64,000 nucleotides of DNA from an uncultured Bacteroidota bacterium (GTDB lineage: Bacteria; Bacteroidota; Bacteroidia; Flavobacteriales; Flavobacteriaceae). The stretch's first letter is position 1, and every line of letters starts with the position of its first letter. This document shows, piece by piece, positions 9,711 to 18,710 of this stretch. Location: positions 1-64,000 of the forward strand of contig CACKQW010000006.1 of NCBI GenBank assembly GCA_902602415.1. Direction: 5' to 3'. Position numbers and translations under genes: made by a program. The notes under the pieces were generated by a model that worked only from the letters and a program-made list of their open reading frames with translations, was not told the DNA's origin and made no database searches.

Positions 9711-10736
9711 ATGATTTATAAAAACTTCCTGAACTTTATTTTATGCACAGTTTTACTAAGTTGTAATGTTGAAAAGAATGATGAAATTAATATTTACAGC
9801 CAAAGACATTATCAAGTAGATAAAAAACAATATGAGAATTTTGAAAAAAAAACAGGCATTAAAATTAATGTTATCAAGGCAGGTGCAGATGAATTATTAG
9901 AAAGGCTTTACAATGAGGGGGAAAATAGTCCTGCTGACCTTTTTGTGACTGTAGATGCTGGAAAATTACAAAAGGGTGTTGAAAAGGGACTATTTCAAAA
10001 AATAAAAAATAAGATAATTGAATCTAATATAATTGCTGATTTAAAAGACGTAAATAGCTACTGGGTTCCTGTAACATATAGGGCTAGATTAATTGTTTAC
10101 AGTAATGAAAGAGTTTTATCTCATGAATTGAGTACATATGAAGATCTGGCTAACCCTAAATGGAAAGGTAAAATTTTAGTTAGATCCTCATCAAATGCAT
10201 ACAATCAAGCTTTGATGGCCTCAATGTATGCTAATATTGGTGAAGAGGCTACAAAAAAATGGTCTAAAGGAATAGTAAATAATTTGGCAAGAGATCCAAA
10301 AGGAAATGATAGGGATCAGGTTAAAGCAATTGCTTCAGGTCAAGGTGATTTGGCAATTGTAAACTCATACTATATTGGAATGTTACTTTCCTCTGAAAAA
10401 GAATCTGAAGTTTTAGCTGGTAAATCTATTTCTGTTTTTTTTCCAAATCAAGCGAAAGAGGATAGGGGAACTCATGTAAATATTTCTGGATTTGCACTTA
10501 CAAAAAATGCACCTAATCGAGAAAATGCTATTAAGTTATTAGAATATTTAACTGATGTGGAGGCTCAAAACACTTATGTGAATAATAGTTTTGAATACCC
10601 TGTTAATCCCAAGGTAAAGCCATCTAAAATCGTATCATCATGGGGTGAATTTAAATTTGATAAACTAGATTTAAACTTACTGGGTTCTTTACGAGCTGAT
10701 GCTATTAAAATATTTGATTACACAGGGTGGAAATAA
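9711..10736 (+). CDS. Fe(III) ABC transporter substrate-binding lipoprotein
   Basis: Captures ferric iron in the periplasm (FbpA/FutA/AfuA family). The ORF track begins at 9684, but ATG 9711 starts a lipoprotein signal (NFILCTVLLSC), giving 341 aa. The mature protein starts with the strand INIYSQRHYQVDKKQYE and later has VNSYYIGM; the tyrosines in these segments match the iron-ligand tyrosines of the family. LANPKWKGKI and the PADLFVTVDAG hinge are also typical. It is followed by the permease and ATPase, making a complete importer. The exact metal cannot be proved from sequence. Confidence 0.9.
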   Translation: MIYKNFLNFILCTVLLSCNVEKNDEINIYSQRHYQVDKKQYENFEKKTGIKINVIKAGADELLERLYNEGENSPADLFVTVDAGKLQKGVEKGLFQKIKNKIIESNIIADLKDVNSYWVPVTYRARLIVYSNERVLSHELSTYEDLANPKWKGKILVRSSSNAYNQALMASMYANIGEEATKKWSKGIVNNLARDPKGNDRDQVKAIASGQGDLAIVNSYYIGMLLSSEKESEVLAGKSISVFFPNQAKEDRGTHVNISGFALTKNAPNRENAIKLLEYLTDVEAQNTYVNNSFEYPVNPKVKPSKIVSSWGEFKFDKLDLNLLGSLRADAIKIFDYTGWK

Positions 10737-10743
10737 TTTTACT

Positions 10744-12312
10744 TTGAAAAAAGAATTTAGAAAAAAAGTTGTTGCGCTGGTTTTATTTGGGGGTTTTTTT
10801 CTTCCTATTGGTTTCCTAATTCTTAAATCTTTCTTTTATGGAACTGATTCTTTAAATTATATTTTAGAGAACCTTTTGTTTGAATATTCAATTAACACGC
10901 TAAAGTTAATTCTCATCACTTGTATTTTTTCCATAATATTTGGTGTTTTTCCTGCTTGGTATGTAAGTAATTATAAATTTTTTGGAAGGAGTATAATTGA
11001 TTTACTGCTTCTTTTACCTCTTGCAGTACCAACATATATCATGGCATTTTCATACAGTGAAATTTTAAGTTTTACTGGACCATTTAAAATTACTGTAGAT
11101 TTAATTCAGCCTGAGATACTGGGAATTTTATTATCCTTTTCGTTGTTCCCATACATTTATTCTGCCTCAAGAATTTCATTTTCACTATTGGGGGAAAGAT
11201 ATCAAGAAATCTCTAAAAATTTAGGAATTAACAAAACAAAATATTTTTTTACTGTTGTTATTCCCCTTTCTAAACCAGCTTTATTTTCCGGGCTATTTTT
11301 AGTGATTATGGAAGTTTTAAATGAGTATGGTGCCGTTAAATATTTTGGAGTAAATACTTATACCATTGGAATTTTTAGAGCGTGGAACTCAATGAACGAT
11401 ACTGGCGCAGCAATTCAATTATCATCTATACTTTTATTTATTGTTTCTTTTTTATTTTTTCTAGAAAAATCATTTAATAAAAACAAAAGGTTTTCATCTG
11501 CTAAAAATAGTTCAGTCAATAAGTTAATGAAGACAAAAATTTTAAAAAAAATATTAATTTATATTTTCTGTTTGACACCCATTATTTTTGCATTTATTAT
11601 TCCGGTTGTTTTCAACTTAGTTAATTTAATTGATGATTTTCAATCGATAGAATTTTTAAATCTTTTTCGTTTAACCATTAATTCAATTTCAGTTTCTTTG
11701 TTTACCTCAATTTTTGTTGTTTTGATTTCAATCTTATTTTTATATGGTGAAAGACAATCGAAGTCAAGGCTATATTATTATATAAATGAGTTTATTTCGC
11801 TTGGTTATTCAATTCCTGGTGCAGTTGTTGCATTATCAATAATAATTTTCTTTACATCTATTGATTCCAATCTTGCAAAAATTTCAATACTTGGTGGCTT
11901 TTTAGTTTACTTGTTTATGCTTATTTATGCTTACATCATTAGATTCATGGCTGTTGGAAAAACTACCCTAAAGGCTGGTTTTGATAAATTACCTAATTCC
12001 TATGATAATACAGCCAAAGTTTTAGGTCTTTCAGATTTCAATTTCTTTAAAAAGGTATTATTTCCACTGAATAAATTACCGTTACTATCTGCTTTAATAT
12101 TAGTATTTATTGATATCATGAAGGAATTACCAATCACCCTAATTTTAAGACCTTTTAATTTTGATACATTAGCTACACAAACTTTTGAATTTGCGGTTGA
12201 TGAAATGATTCCAAAGTCAGCAATATATTCATTATCAATAATACTTATTTGTAGTTTATTATTAGTTTTATTTAAGAAATTATTAGATCGTTTACATGTT
12301 TCTGGAGATTAA
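10744..12312 (+). CDS. Fe(III) ABC transporter permease (fused double domain)
   Basis: FbpB-type inner-membrane permease in which both halves of the channel are fused: about 12 hydrophobic segments in 522 aa, with one permease domain before residue ~270 and another after it. EAA-type coupling loops are visible (for example YQEISKNLGINKTKYFFTVV and YDNTAKVLGLSDFNFFKKV). The track start (10699) lies inside the previous gene; the TTG at 10744 gives a basic N-terminus (MKKEFRKKV) 5 bases after that stop, which I prefer. Its end overlaps the ATPase start by 17 bases. Confidence 0.9.
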   Translation: MKKEFRKKVVALVLFGGFFLPIGFLILKSFFYGTDSLNYILENLLFEYSINTLKLILITCIFSIIFGVFPAWYVSNYKFFGRSIIDLLLLLPLAVPTYIMAFSYSEILSFTGPFKITVDLIQPEILGILLSFSLFPYIYSASRISFSLLGERYQEISKNLGINKTKYFFTVVIPLSKPALFSGLFLVIMEVLNEYGAVKYFGVNTYTIGIFRAWNSMNDTGAAIQLSSILLFIVSFLFFLEKSFNKNKRFSSAKNSSVNKLMKTKILKKILIYIFCLTPIIFAFIIPVVFNLVNLIDDFQSIEFLNLFRLTINSISVSLFTSIFVVLISILFLYGERQSKSRLYYYINEFISLGYSIPGAVVALSIIIFFTSIDSNLAKISILGGFLVYLFMLIYAYIIRFMAVGKTTLKAGFDKLPNSYDNTAKVLGLSDFNFFKKVLFPLNKLPLLSALILVFIDIMKELPITLILRPFNFDTLATQTFEFAVDEMIPKSAIYSLSIILICSLLLVLFKKLLDRLHVSGD

Positions 12313-13237
12313 AAATTTAGTAAAGTCATACGAAAATGGATATAACATCCTCAATGGGCTAACCTTTTCTTTAAAAAAAGGGGAAGTTTTGTCTTTTATT
12401 GGTAATAGTGGATCTGGAAAATCAACTTTTCTTAAGTGTTTGGCAGGTCTTGAAGAAATCAATTCAGGAAAAATTAGTTTGAATGGTTTAACAATTGAGG
12501 ATGATAATTATTCATTACCAGTTAATAAGCGAAAGATTGGTTATGTTTTTCAGGATTACACTTTATTTCCACATCTAAATGTCAAACAGAATATTTGTTT
12601 TAATTTGGAGAAAAAATTTTCAAAAAATTTTGAGTCGATAGTTTCATTATGTAAATTGAAGCATCTGTTGAAAAGATATCCGCACGAAATTTCTGGTGGT
12701 GAGCAGCAAAGGGTTTGCATTGCAAGGTCATTGGTAAGGGAACCAGATTTAATATTACTTGATGAGCCTTTTAGCAATCTTGATACAAGCATTAAAGAAG
12801 TGATCAGTAACGAGCTTCAAAATATTATAAAAAAGTCAAAAATCACTACAATTCTTGTAACACACGATATTCATGATGCTCTTCATATTTCCGATAAGAT
12901 TATTGTTTTTAGTGATGGAATTATTCAACAATTTGCAAAACCTGAGATTTTGTATTCAAATCCGGTTAATGAATATTGCGCATCAGTTTTGGGTATCGTC
13001 AATAATCTACTTATTGATAGAAAGAAATATATACTGCGAGCAGAGCACATTAAAATTGTTGAGAAATCCAAAAATACTTTAGTTGTAGATAAATGTATTT
13101 TTTTGGGGAAAGAATATAAAATTTTAGGAGTTACTAATTTGAATAATCAAAAGATTTGTTTGTTTTCAAAACAAAAGATTAAAGCTGGAAGCGTAATTAA
13201 TTTTGAATTTTCCGCGGAGAATCTTATTTGTATATAA
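12296..13237 (+). CDS. Fe(III) ABC transporter ATP-binding protein
   Basis: FbpC/PotA-type ATPase energising the iron importer. Walker A GNSGSGKST, Q-loop GYVFQDYTLFPH, signature ISGGEQQRV, Walker B LILLDEPFSNL and switch VTHD are all present. A C-terminal TOBE-like region of about 80 residues follows (LRAEHIKIVEK). 313 aa, slightly shorter than many FbpC proteins. The stop codon is inside the stem of the terminator that follows. Confidence 0.93.
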   Translation: MFLEIKNLVKSYENGYNILNGLTFSLKKGEVLSFIGNSGSGKSTFLKCLAGLEEINSGKISLNGLTIEDDNYSLPVNKRKIGYVFQDYTLFPHLNVKQNICFNLEKKFSKNFESIVSLCKLKHLLKRYPHEISGGEQQRVCIARSLVREPDLILLDEPFSNLDTSIKEVISNELQNIIKKSKITTILVTHDIHDALHISDKIIVFSDGIIQQFAKPEILYSNPVNEYCASVLGIVNNLLIDRKKYILRAEHIKIVEKSKNTLVVDKCIFLGKEYKILGVTNLNNQKICLFSKQKIKAGSVINFEFSAENLICI

Positions 13238-13270
13238 TAAAATAGCCAACAAAAGTTGGCTATTTTATTA
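13235..13270. terminator. Bidirectional intrinsic terminator between the iron and haem operons
   Basis: A perfect 16-bp inverted repeat, TAATAAAATAGCCAAC, loop AAAA, then the exact complement, with A/T flanks on both sides. It separates the convergent ATPase gene and hmuY-like gene and can serve both. The first three bases are the ATPase stop codon. Confidence 0.9.
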
Positions 13271-13278
13271 TAGAAATT

Positions 13279-13908
13279 TTATTCAAAGTTGGTTACTCCA
13301 TCATTTGGTTGATACACATAATTAAATGTATAATATCTACTTTCATCTACACCGTATTGAGGTGTCTCAGGAGCGCCTTGATAATAACTAACTATTTCCA
13401 TCTTAGCATATTTACCATCTCTTGTTTTAAATACTAAGATTTTTCCTGGGGTTGGAGAGATTATATAAGTTGGAGGTCCTGAATATGTATACCATCCATT
13501 ACCACTTCCAGTCGGAATTGCTAGTCCTTCTGCTGAGTCCTGAACAAATAACGCAGTATCAACATCGATTACTTCTTGCATCAATCCATTAAAGATGTAT
13601 GCTCCACCTTCACCAGTTCTTTCCGGTTCTCCATCCATTCCCATCGATGCACCACCATTTACAATAATCGTTGTTCCTCGGAAACCTACATCCCAATCTG
13701 TTTCACTGTCTGTCTGTAATCCACTTTGGAAATCAAACTTTGCAAATTCACCTGAAATTGGGGCACCTTGACCACCTTCTTGAGGCGCATGTATATCTAA
13801 TACGGTTTCAGAAACTACACTTTGCATCACAGAGGAATTGTCATCATCATCGCAACTTAGTATCCCAACAGTCATTAATAATAGGGTTAAAAATTTAATT
13901 GTTTTCAT
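13279..13908 (-). CDS. HmuY-like haem-binding lipoprotein
   Basis: A 209-aa lipoprotein with signal and lipobox (TVGILSC, Cys19) followed by an acidic DDDD run. The mature part shows the HmuY family pattern: DWDVGFRGTTIIVNGG near residues 71-86 and FKTRDGKYAKMEIVSYY near 160-176, ending in a beta-rich YYTFNYVYQ. HmuY passes haem to its TonB receptor, here the gene just upstream (17-base gap), so the pair is a haem-uptake unit. Only one histidine (His40) remains, so the bis-histidine haem ligation of Porphyromonas HmuY is not possible; Met89, Met91, Met110 and Met170 are candidate ligands. This is inference. Confidence 0.8.
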   Translation of the reverse strand: MKTIKFLTLLLMTVGILSCDDDDNSSVMQSVVSETVLDIHAPQEGGQGAPISGEFAKFDFQSGLQTDSETDWDVGFRGTTIIVNGGASMGMDGEPERTGEGGAYIFNGLMQEVIDVDTALFVQDSAEGLAIPTGSGNGWYTYSGPPTYIISPTPGKILVFKTRDGKYAKMEIVSYYQGAPETPQYGVDESRYYTFNYVYQPNDGVTNFE

Positions 13909-13925
13909 ATTTAATTGTTTTTGGT

Positions 13926-16001
13926 TTATAATTGATTAAGGTTATATTTAAGTTTAAAATAGTAGATTCTACCACTTAGGCTAGAAATGTTTTGAACATC
14001 CTTATAGTTCAAAATATTTTCAATTCCTGCAGTTATATCAATTTTGTCAAATTTTTTTATTAAGGTTGTATTCGCTGTGAAGTATCCATCAACAAACTGG
14101 TCATATTTATCAAGATAATTATTTGAATTTGTATCAAATAAACCATATTTACTTCTATAAATAATTCTTAGACTAGAGCTTAAACGTTTTTTAGGATTTT
14201 TGTAGTTTATTTTAAAACTTCCCATGTGTCTTGATCTGTTGTAAAGGCCGAAATAATCAGATTTTTTTAGTCTGAATGCATCAGACTGAGGGGTTAATCT
14301 TGCAAAAACTTCACCATTTTCAAATGCTTTTTGAGCATCTAAATCATAAGCATATAAAAGTTGATAACCCAAAAGAATTGATAAATCTTTGTTTATTTCA
14401 TAATCAGAATTAAGTTCAAGGCCATAAGTGGAAACACGATTAATATTGTAGTAAGAAAAAATATTCTGACCATTAGTTTTATTAGCAATTACCTGAACAT
14501 CAATAAGATTCTGCGTTGAATTATTAAAAACATTTAAGTTGATATCAGTTTTTGAATTTAATTGATAATCAATGCCAAGATTTAAACTAAATGAGCTCTC
14601 AGCTTTTAATTTATCATTGAAATTGTCAAGAGAAACAATAATATTTGAAATTTGTCCCTCATTGATTAGTTGATTTATCACATCTTGCACTACATTAAAC
14701 CCAATTACGGAATACCCTTGCGTAGAATTAGTAAAATTAAAATACAGTTGTCTAAATTCTGGTGCTTTAAATCCATATCCGGAGGAAAATTTTAAGGATA
14801 AATCCTTGTTGAATTTGTAAATGCCAGAAAACTTTGGGCTTAGCTGTGAGTTATATTCTTCGGTGTTGTCAAATCTACTTCCAATTATCAGATTAATCTT
14901 TTCACTAGGATTAAAATCATATTGAAAATATGTAAAAATCGAATTTTGACTAGGTTTTATATCAAAATACGTCCTGTTTAAAGATTCTTTTTTGTTTCCT
15001 AGACCAACTACAATAGTATTATTTTTCTTGGTTCTAAATTCAGATTTTAGTTCAGGTTTGAATATGATTTGATCAAAAAAACTTTCGCTGTGTAAATTTC
15101 CGTTTTCATCATTTAGATATTCATCTGCAAAGTAATTTGAGAAGTAGATATCTAATCTTGTATTAATATTTTCTATTTGATGAACTAAACTTAAATTTAT
15201 ATTCTCTTCATCAATGTAGCTTTCCCCACTTAATGAACTAGAAGCGATATTTTCTATGGTCTGAGTAAAGTTTCTGAAATTAAACTTAATTTCAAATTTA
15301 TCATTGATAAGATAGCTCAATTTCAATTGAGTAGTTGAATTTTCAAATTTATTTACAGTTCTAAGAAAATCACTTGCATCAAGATCATAACCATCACTAG
15401 AAAAATGGTTGTAAAATAATGAACTCTTAAATTTATCATTACCAAAATTTAAATTAATATTATTATCAATGGTTTTGTGTGTTTTGATGGATGATGATAT
15501 AGAACCAGTAAAGCCATAACCAGGATCTTTGGTAATGATATTAATTACACCGGCTAACGCCTCATTTCCATAAAGGCTAGAGGATGCTCCTCTAACAATT
15601 TCTATTTGCTGTATATTTCCTACGGAAATTCTATCCAAGTCTAATGTTCCAGCAGATCTTCCTACGATGGGTTGGTTATCAATTAAAATTAATGTGTATT
15701 GAGAATCTAATCCTTGCATTTGAATTCCTTTAACACCACCAAAATCATCAACAGTAATTAATCCTAGCTCTTCATTAATTATTTCACTAAGTCTATTTGC
15801 ATTGGTATTTTGTATTTGATCACTTGTGATGATAGATGCATTTAAGGGAAGTGAAGACAGTACTCTTTTGGTTTTTGTAGCAGTAATCATTACTTCATCC
15901 AACTTATTTTCAATGGAGTCAAATGCAGTGTTATTTGGTGTAGTAACATTTGTAAACAGAAAAACAAAAATTATAAAAAAATGAAGGTTATATTTTTCCA
16001 A
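13926..16001 (-). CDS. TonB-dependent outer-membrane receptor (haem-type, HmuR-like)
   Basis: A 691-aa outer-membrane beta-barrel. It has a signal peptide, a TonB-box-like region before LDEVMITATKTKRVLSSLP, a plug domain (about residues 40-160, with YTLILIDNQPIVGR and IEIVRGASSSLYGNEALAG), then a ~500-residue barrel ending in a hydrophobic aromatic-rich strand (RIYYFKLKYNLNQL). There is no CarboxypepD_reg domain, so it is not SusC-like. It is upstream of the HmuY-like lipoprotein in the same operon, which points to haem as substrate. Confidence 0.9.
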   Translation of the reverse strand: MEKYNLHFFIIFVFLFTNVTTPNNTAFDSIENKLDEVMITATKTKRVLSSLPLNASIITSDQIQNTNANRLSEIINEELGLITVDDFGGVKGIQMQGLDSQYTLILIDNQPIVGRSAGTLDLDRISVGNIQQIEIVRGASSSLYGNEALAGVINIITKDPGYGFTGSISSSIKTHKTIDNNINLNFGNDKFKSSLFYNHFSSDGYDLDASDFLRTVNKFENSTTQLKLSYLINDKFEIKFNFRNFTQTIENIASSSLSGESYIDEENINLSLVHQIENINTRLDIYFSNYFADEYLNDENGNLHSESFFDQIIFKPELKSEFRTKKNNTIVVGLGNKKESLNRTYFDIKPSQNSIFTYFQYDFNPSEKINLIIGSRFDNTEEYNSQLSPKFSGIYKFNKDLSLKFSSGYGFKAPEFRQLYFNFTNSTQGYSVIGFNVVQDVINQLINEGQISNIIVSLDNFNDKLKAESSFSLNLGIDYQLNSKTDINLNVFNNSTQNLIDVQVIANKTNGQNIFSYYNINRVSTYGLELNSDYEINKDLSILLGYQLLYAYDLDAQKAFENGEVFARLTPQSDAFRLKKSDYFGLYNRSRHMGSFKINYKNPKKRLSSSLRIIYRSKYGLFDTNSNNYLDKYDQFVDGYFTANTTLIKKFDKIDITAGIENILNYKDVQNISSLSGRIYYFKLKYNLNQL

Positions 16002-16016
16002 AAATTAAAATTTTTG

Positions 16017-16024
16017 CAAAGATA
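16017..16024 (-). promoter_or_regulatory. Putative -7 box of the TonB receptor/hmuY operon (TATCTTTG)
   Basis: TATCTTTG on the minus strand fits TAnnTTTG and lies 15 bases before the receptor ATG, giving a very short leader. No Fur box could be recognised with confidence. Confidence 0.45.
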
Positions 16025-16138
16025 TATTGAGAATTCAATTAAATAATAACGATAAAAGTTTATTAATGAACATAGAAGTTCCTTCTTATAATAAAAAAAT
16101 TAAAAATTAAATAACGGTAAAAGTTTGACTTTGTATAT

Positions 16139-16146
16139 TAATTTTG
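16139..16146 (+). promoter_or_regulatory. Putative -7 box of the DCC-family gene (TAATTTTG)
   Basis: TAATTTTG fits the -7 consensus, about 40 bases before the ATG at 16185. The rest of the ~180-base divergent gap (16002-16184) is AT-rich with no other recognisable element. Confidence 0.35.
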
Positions 16147-16184
16147 GGAACAGTATTTGATCTGTGTATAAAATATCGTTTCAG

Positions 16185-16574
16185 ATGAAAAAAATTATTA
16201 TCGTTTTTGACGGGTATTGCATTTTGTGTAGTGATTGTGTTTTGTGGATTTATAAAAAAAATAAACTTAAAAATATTTTTTATACTCATTTTGAAAGTGA
16301 TTTTATAAAAAATAATTACCCAAATCTTAAACTTGAAAATACTGTTTATCTTGTTGATGAAAATGAGAATTTTTTGAAAATGTCAAAAGCAATCAAGTAT
16401 TGTACAAATTTTATTGAAATGAATTTCATTTTAAAATTCTTTATTAAAATTACTCCAGCCTTTATACTTGATATAATTTATCGCTTGATAGCGCGATGTA
16501 GATATGTTATGTTTGGAAAAAAAAGTATCTGCTCATTTCCTGATGGATTACATACTAAACAAATATTAAAATAG
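16185..16574 (+). CDS. DCC-family (DUF393) thiol-disulfide oxidoreductase-like protein
   Basis: A 129-aa small protein of the DCC/YuxK family, named after an N-terminal Asp-Cys-Cys type motif; here IVFDGYCILCSDCVLWIYKK with a CxxC pair (plus one more Cys). Thioredoxin-like fold is assumed for the family; biochemical role is poorly known. The track starts at a GTG (16164), but the ATG at 16185 puts the first strand KKIIIVFDG at the normal N-terminal position. It converges with the FISUMP gene. Confidence 0.8.
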   Translation: MKKIIIVFDGYCILCSDCVLWIYKKNKLKNIFYTHFESDFIKNNYPNLKLENTVYLVDENENFLKMSKAIKYCTNFIEMNFILKFFIKITPAFILDIIYRLIARCRYVMFGKKSICSFPDGLHTKQILK

Positions 16575-16592
16575 TTATTTTTGATTAAGTCC

Positions 16593-17444
16593 TTACTCTT
16601 TAACAAGCAAAATATAATATCCATCATAAGGATCAGTAAGTCCAGTTAAAACTCCTGCTGAATTACCAAATACTTCCACTCGAGGTTGTGATTCATCTGA
16701 ATTTGCCCAAATAATTACTTGTTCCCCTATACCATAAAAATTCCCATTAGCACCCTCCCTGAAACCTGAAGCTTTTAATGACAAACCACTGCTATTTGTA
16801 GCTAACCCTTGTAGTGAAGAGCCAGCACTATCATTATACCACCCAGGCATCGTATGATCCCAAAAATCATACGGATCATATACATATTTTATTTTTCCAC
16901 CAGCAACCCCCTGTCCACCCAAACATTCAATGATATTATCCCAATCATTTACAGTTGCTATTCTCCATCCATCGGGTGCAATACCTCTGTCGTCCTCCAC
17001 AACAAACCAATTGTACATAAATCCAATATTATTATATGGGTTTCCAGTATTGGGGTAATAGGACATAGCAGCATTTGATAATGCCGACCACTCTCCAGCA
17101 TCTTGAACGATTGGAATTTCATCTCCGTTATTAAAATGAGTTGACCTCAAAAAGTCAATAGTCCATTGATTTCCATCACACATGACAATTGTTCTATATT
17201 TTTGTCCATCATAGTTATTGTGCATTACACCAGTTAATCCGATGTTTTTTGGATCAAGAGAATTAGAAATTTCATTTTGTAAAAATTCTAAATTTACAGC
17301 ATCTGTTGCATCAGTTGGCTCGGCAACATTTTTAATCTGATTATTTTCAGCGCTAACTGTTCCATTTAAAAGAATGTCAGCCGATTGTGAATAAGAATAG
17401 CTAATTGATAGAATTGTCAGTAGGTATAAAGTATATTTTTTCAC
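16593..17444 (-). CDS. Secreted FISUMP-domain protein
   Basis: A 283-aa exported protein (signal peptide ending SISYSYSQ) whose C-terminal ~180 residues match the Fibrobacter succinogenes major paralogous (FISUMP) domain: NIGFMYNWFVVEDDRGIAPD, then GWRIATVNDWDNII and GYYILLVKE at the end. The middle has a NAAMSYYPNTGNPYNN stretch typical of the family. FISUMP proteins are surface or secreted proteins of Bacteroidetes and Fibrobacteres with no established activity. No T9SS sorting tail is present. It stands alone, transcribed toward the DCC gene. Confidence 0.75.
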   Translation of the reverse strand: MKKYTLYLLTILSISYSYSQSADILLNGTVSAENNQIKNVAEPTDATDAVNLEFLQNEISNSLDPKNIGLTGVMHNNYDGQKYRTIVMCDGNQWTIDFLRSTHFNNGDEIPIVQDAGEWSALSNAAMSYYPNTGNPYNNIGFMYNWFVVEDDRGIAPDGWRIATVNDWDNIIECLGGQGVAGGKIKYVYDPYDFWDHTMPGWYNDSAGSSLQGLATNSSGLSLKASGFREGANGNFYGIGEQVIIWANSDESQPRVEVFGNSAGVLTGLTDPYDGYYILLVKE

Positions 17445-17499
17445 TAGAATTTATTTTAAATAAATATATAAAAAAAAGGGGGAAGTCATAATTAAAAAG

Positions 17500-17572
17500 T
17501 GACCTGGCTGGGGCTCGAACCCAGGACCCTCTCCTTAAAAGGGAGATGCTCTACCAACTGAGCTACCAGGTC
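17500..17572 (-). tRNA. tRNA-Lys (anticodon UUU)
   Basis: The 73-nt minus-strand sequence forms a canonical cloverleaf: acceptor GACCTGG/CCAGGTC with discriminator A, D-arm AGCTCAGTTGGTAGAGC, anticodon stem TCTCC/GGAGA with loop CTTTTAA, and T-loop TTCGAGC. CCA is not encoded. It has its own promoter box 24 bases upstream. Confidence 0.98.
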
Positions 17573-17595
17573 AAATTTAATTACTTTAGAGGGTG

Positions 17596-17603
17596 CAAAT
17601 ATA
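17596..17603 (-). promoter_or_regulatory. Putative -7 box of tRNA-Lys (TATATTTG in TATATTTGCACCC)
   Basis: Minus-strand TATATTTGCACCC precedes the tRNA. The identical 13-mer occurs before rplS (34619-34626 and flank), suggesting a shared promoter type for translation genes. Confidence 0.55.
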
Positions 17604-17656
17604 AAATGTTTAATTTATATTACAATGCTTTTGATTAATAAACTGACAATAATATT

Positions 17657-18172
17657 ATGAATATTATTTTGACCGGATATATGGGTTGTGGTAAAACTGA
17701 AATAGGCTCTAGGCTTTCTCAAAAATTAGCCATGAAATTTATTGATCTTGATCTATATATTGAAAAAAAAGAAGATTCTTCTATTACTAAAATATTTGAT
17801 AAAAAGGGCGACATTTATTTCCGAAAAATAGAATCAAAATATTTACATGAAATTATAAAAAAAGATAATATCATTTTATCACTTGGAGGAGGTACACCTT
17901 GTTATCACGAAAATCATAAAATTTTTAATAATGACAATAATATTAGTTTTTACCTAAAATACTCTAGAAAAAATTTATCAAAAAGATTATTTGCAATAAA
18001 AAAAAATAGACCATTAATTTCACAATTTAAAACCGAAGAAAAGTTGCTTGAGTATATTTCAAAACATTTATTTGAAAGAGAATTGTATTATTCTATGGCA
18101 AAAAACACTTTAAGCTGTGATGATAAATCTATTGATCAGTTATGTGACCAGATTATAGAAACATTAGAATAA
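17657..18172 (+). CDS. aroK: Shikimate kinase
   Basis: Phosphorylates shikimate with ATP in the chorismate (aromatic amino acid) pathway. The 171-aa P-loop kinase has Walker A GYMGCGKTE (Gly7-Thr14), the shikimate-binding DLDLYIE aspartates, FRKIE and the LGGGTPCY substrate loop, and a lid RPLI. Normal length. Its 3' end overlaps the convergent phosphoribosyltransferase gene by 9 bases. Confidence 0.95.
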   Translation: MNIILTGYMGCGKTEIGSRLSQKLAMKFIDLDLYIEKKEDSSITKIFDKKGDIYFRKIESKYLHEIIKKDNIILSLGGGTPCYHENHKIFNNDNNISFYLKYSRKNLSKRLFAIKKNRPLISQFKTEEKLLEYISKHLFERELYYSMAKNTLSCDDKSIDQLCDQIIETLE

Positions 18173-18661
18173 AAATGCTTCAATTTCATCTTTTGTAAAA
18201 ACTACATCTACACGATTTTGCAATGATGTGGAAAGATTTATTCCTTTAAAATCGGCACTAATTGGAAATTTTTTATGACTTCTATTAACCAAAACAGCAG
18301 TTTTAATACTCTCAACTTGAATATCTAAAAAATGTTTGAGAGCATAGGTTAAAGTTTTTCCTGAGCTAAGAACATCATCAACAATAACTACTGATTCATC
18401 CTCACATTCATTTATATCAATTGATAATTGGATGTTTTCAGATGGATTTGATTTATTCATTTTCATAGTACAAAAAATTATATTTTTTTTTGAAATGCGA
18501 TTTAATTCTTCACAAATTATTTTAGCAAGTAATGCACCATTTTTTTCAATTCCGCAAATTATTACCTTTCTGCGATCCAGATTAGATTCTATAATTTGCA
18601 ACGAAATTCTTTTAATTTTATTTAAGATTTGAGTATTCTCAAGTATTTTCTTCTTTAGCAT
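18164..18661 (-). CDS. Phosphoribosyltransferase (PyrR-like)
   Basis: A 165-aa type I phosphoribosyltransferase with the PRPP-binding loop VVIVDDVLSSGKTLTYAL. The layout resembles PyrR/uracil phosphoribosyltransferase: a flexible hood region KMNKSNPSENIQ and a C-terminal FKGINLSTSLQNRVDVVF. Substrate cannot be assigned; a purine or pyrimidine salvage role is most likely. It pairs tail-to-tail with aroK. Confidence 0.8.
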   Translation of the reverse strand: MLKKKILENTQILNKIKRISLQIIESNLDRRKVIICGIEKNGALLAKIICEELNRISKKNIIFCTMKMNKSNPSENIQLSIDINECEDESVVIVDDVLSSGKTLTYALKHFLDIQVESIKTAVLVNRSHKKFPISADFKGINLSTSLQNRVDVVFTKDEIEAFLF

Positions 18662-18710
18662 TCTAGAAATAGTATATTAATTGTATTTTTGTCTAGCAAA
18701 ATTAATTATT

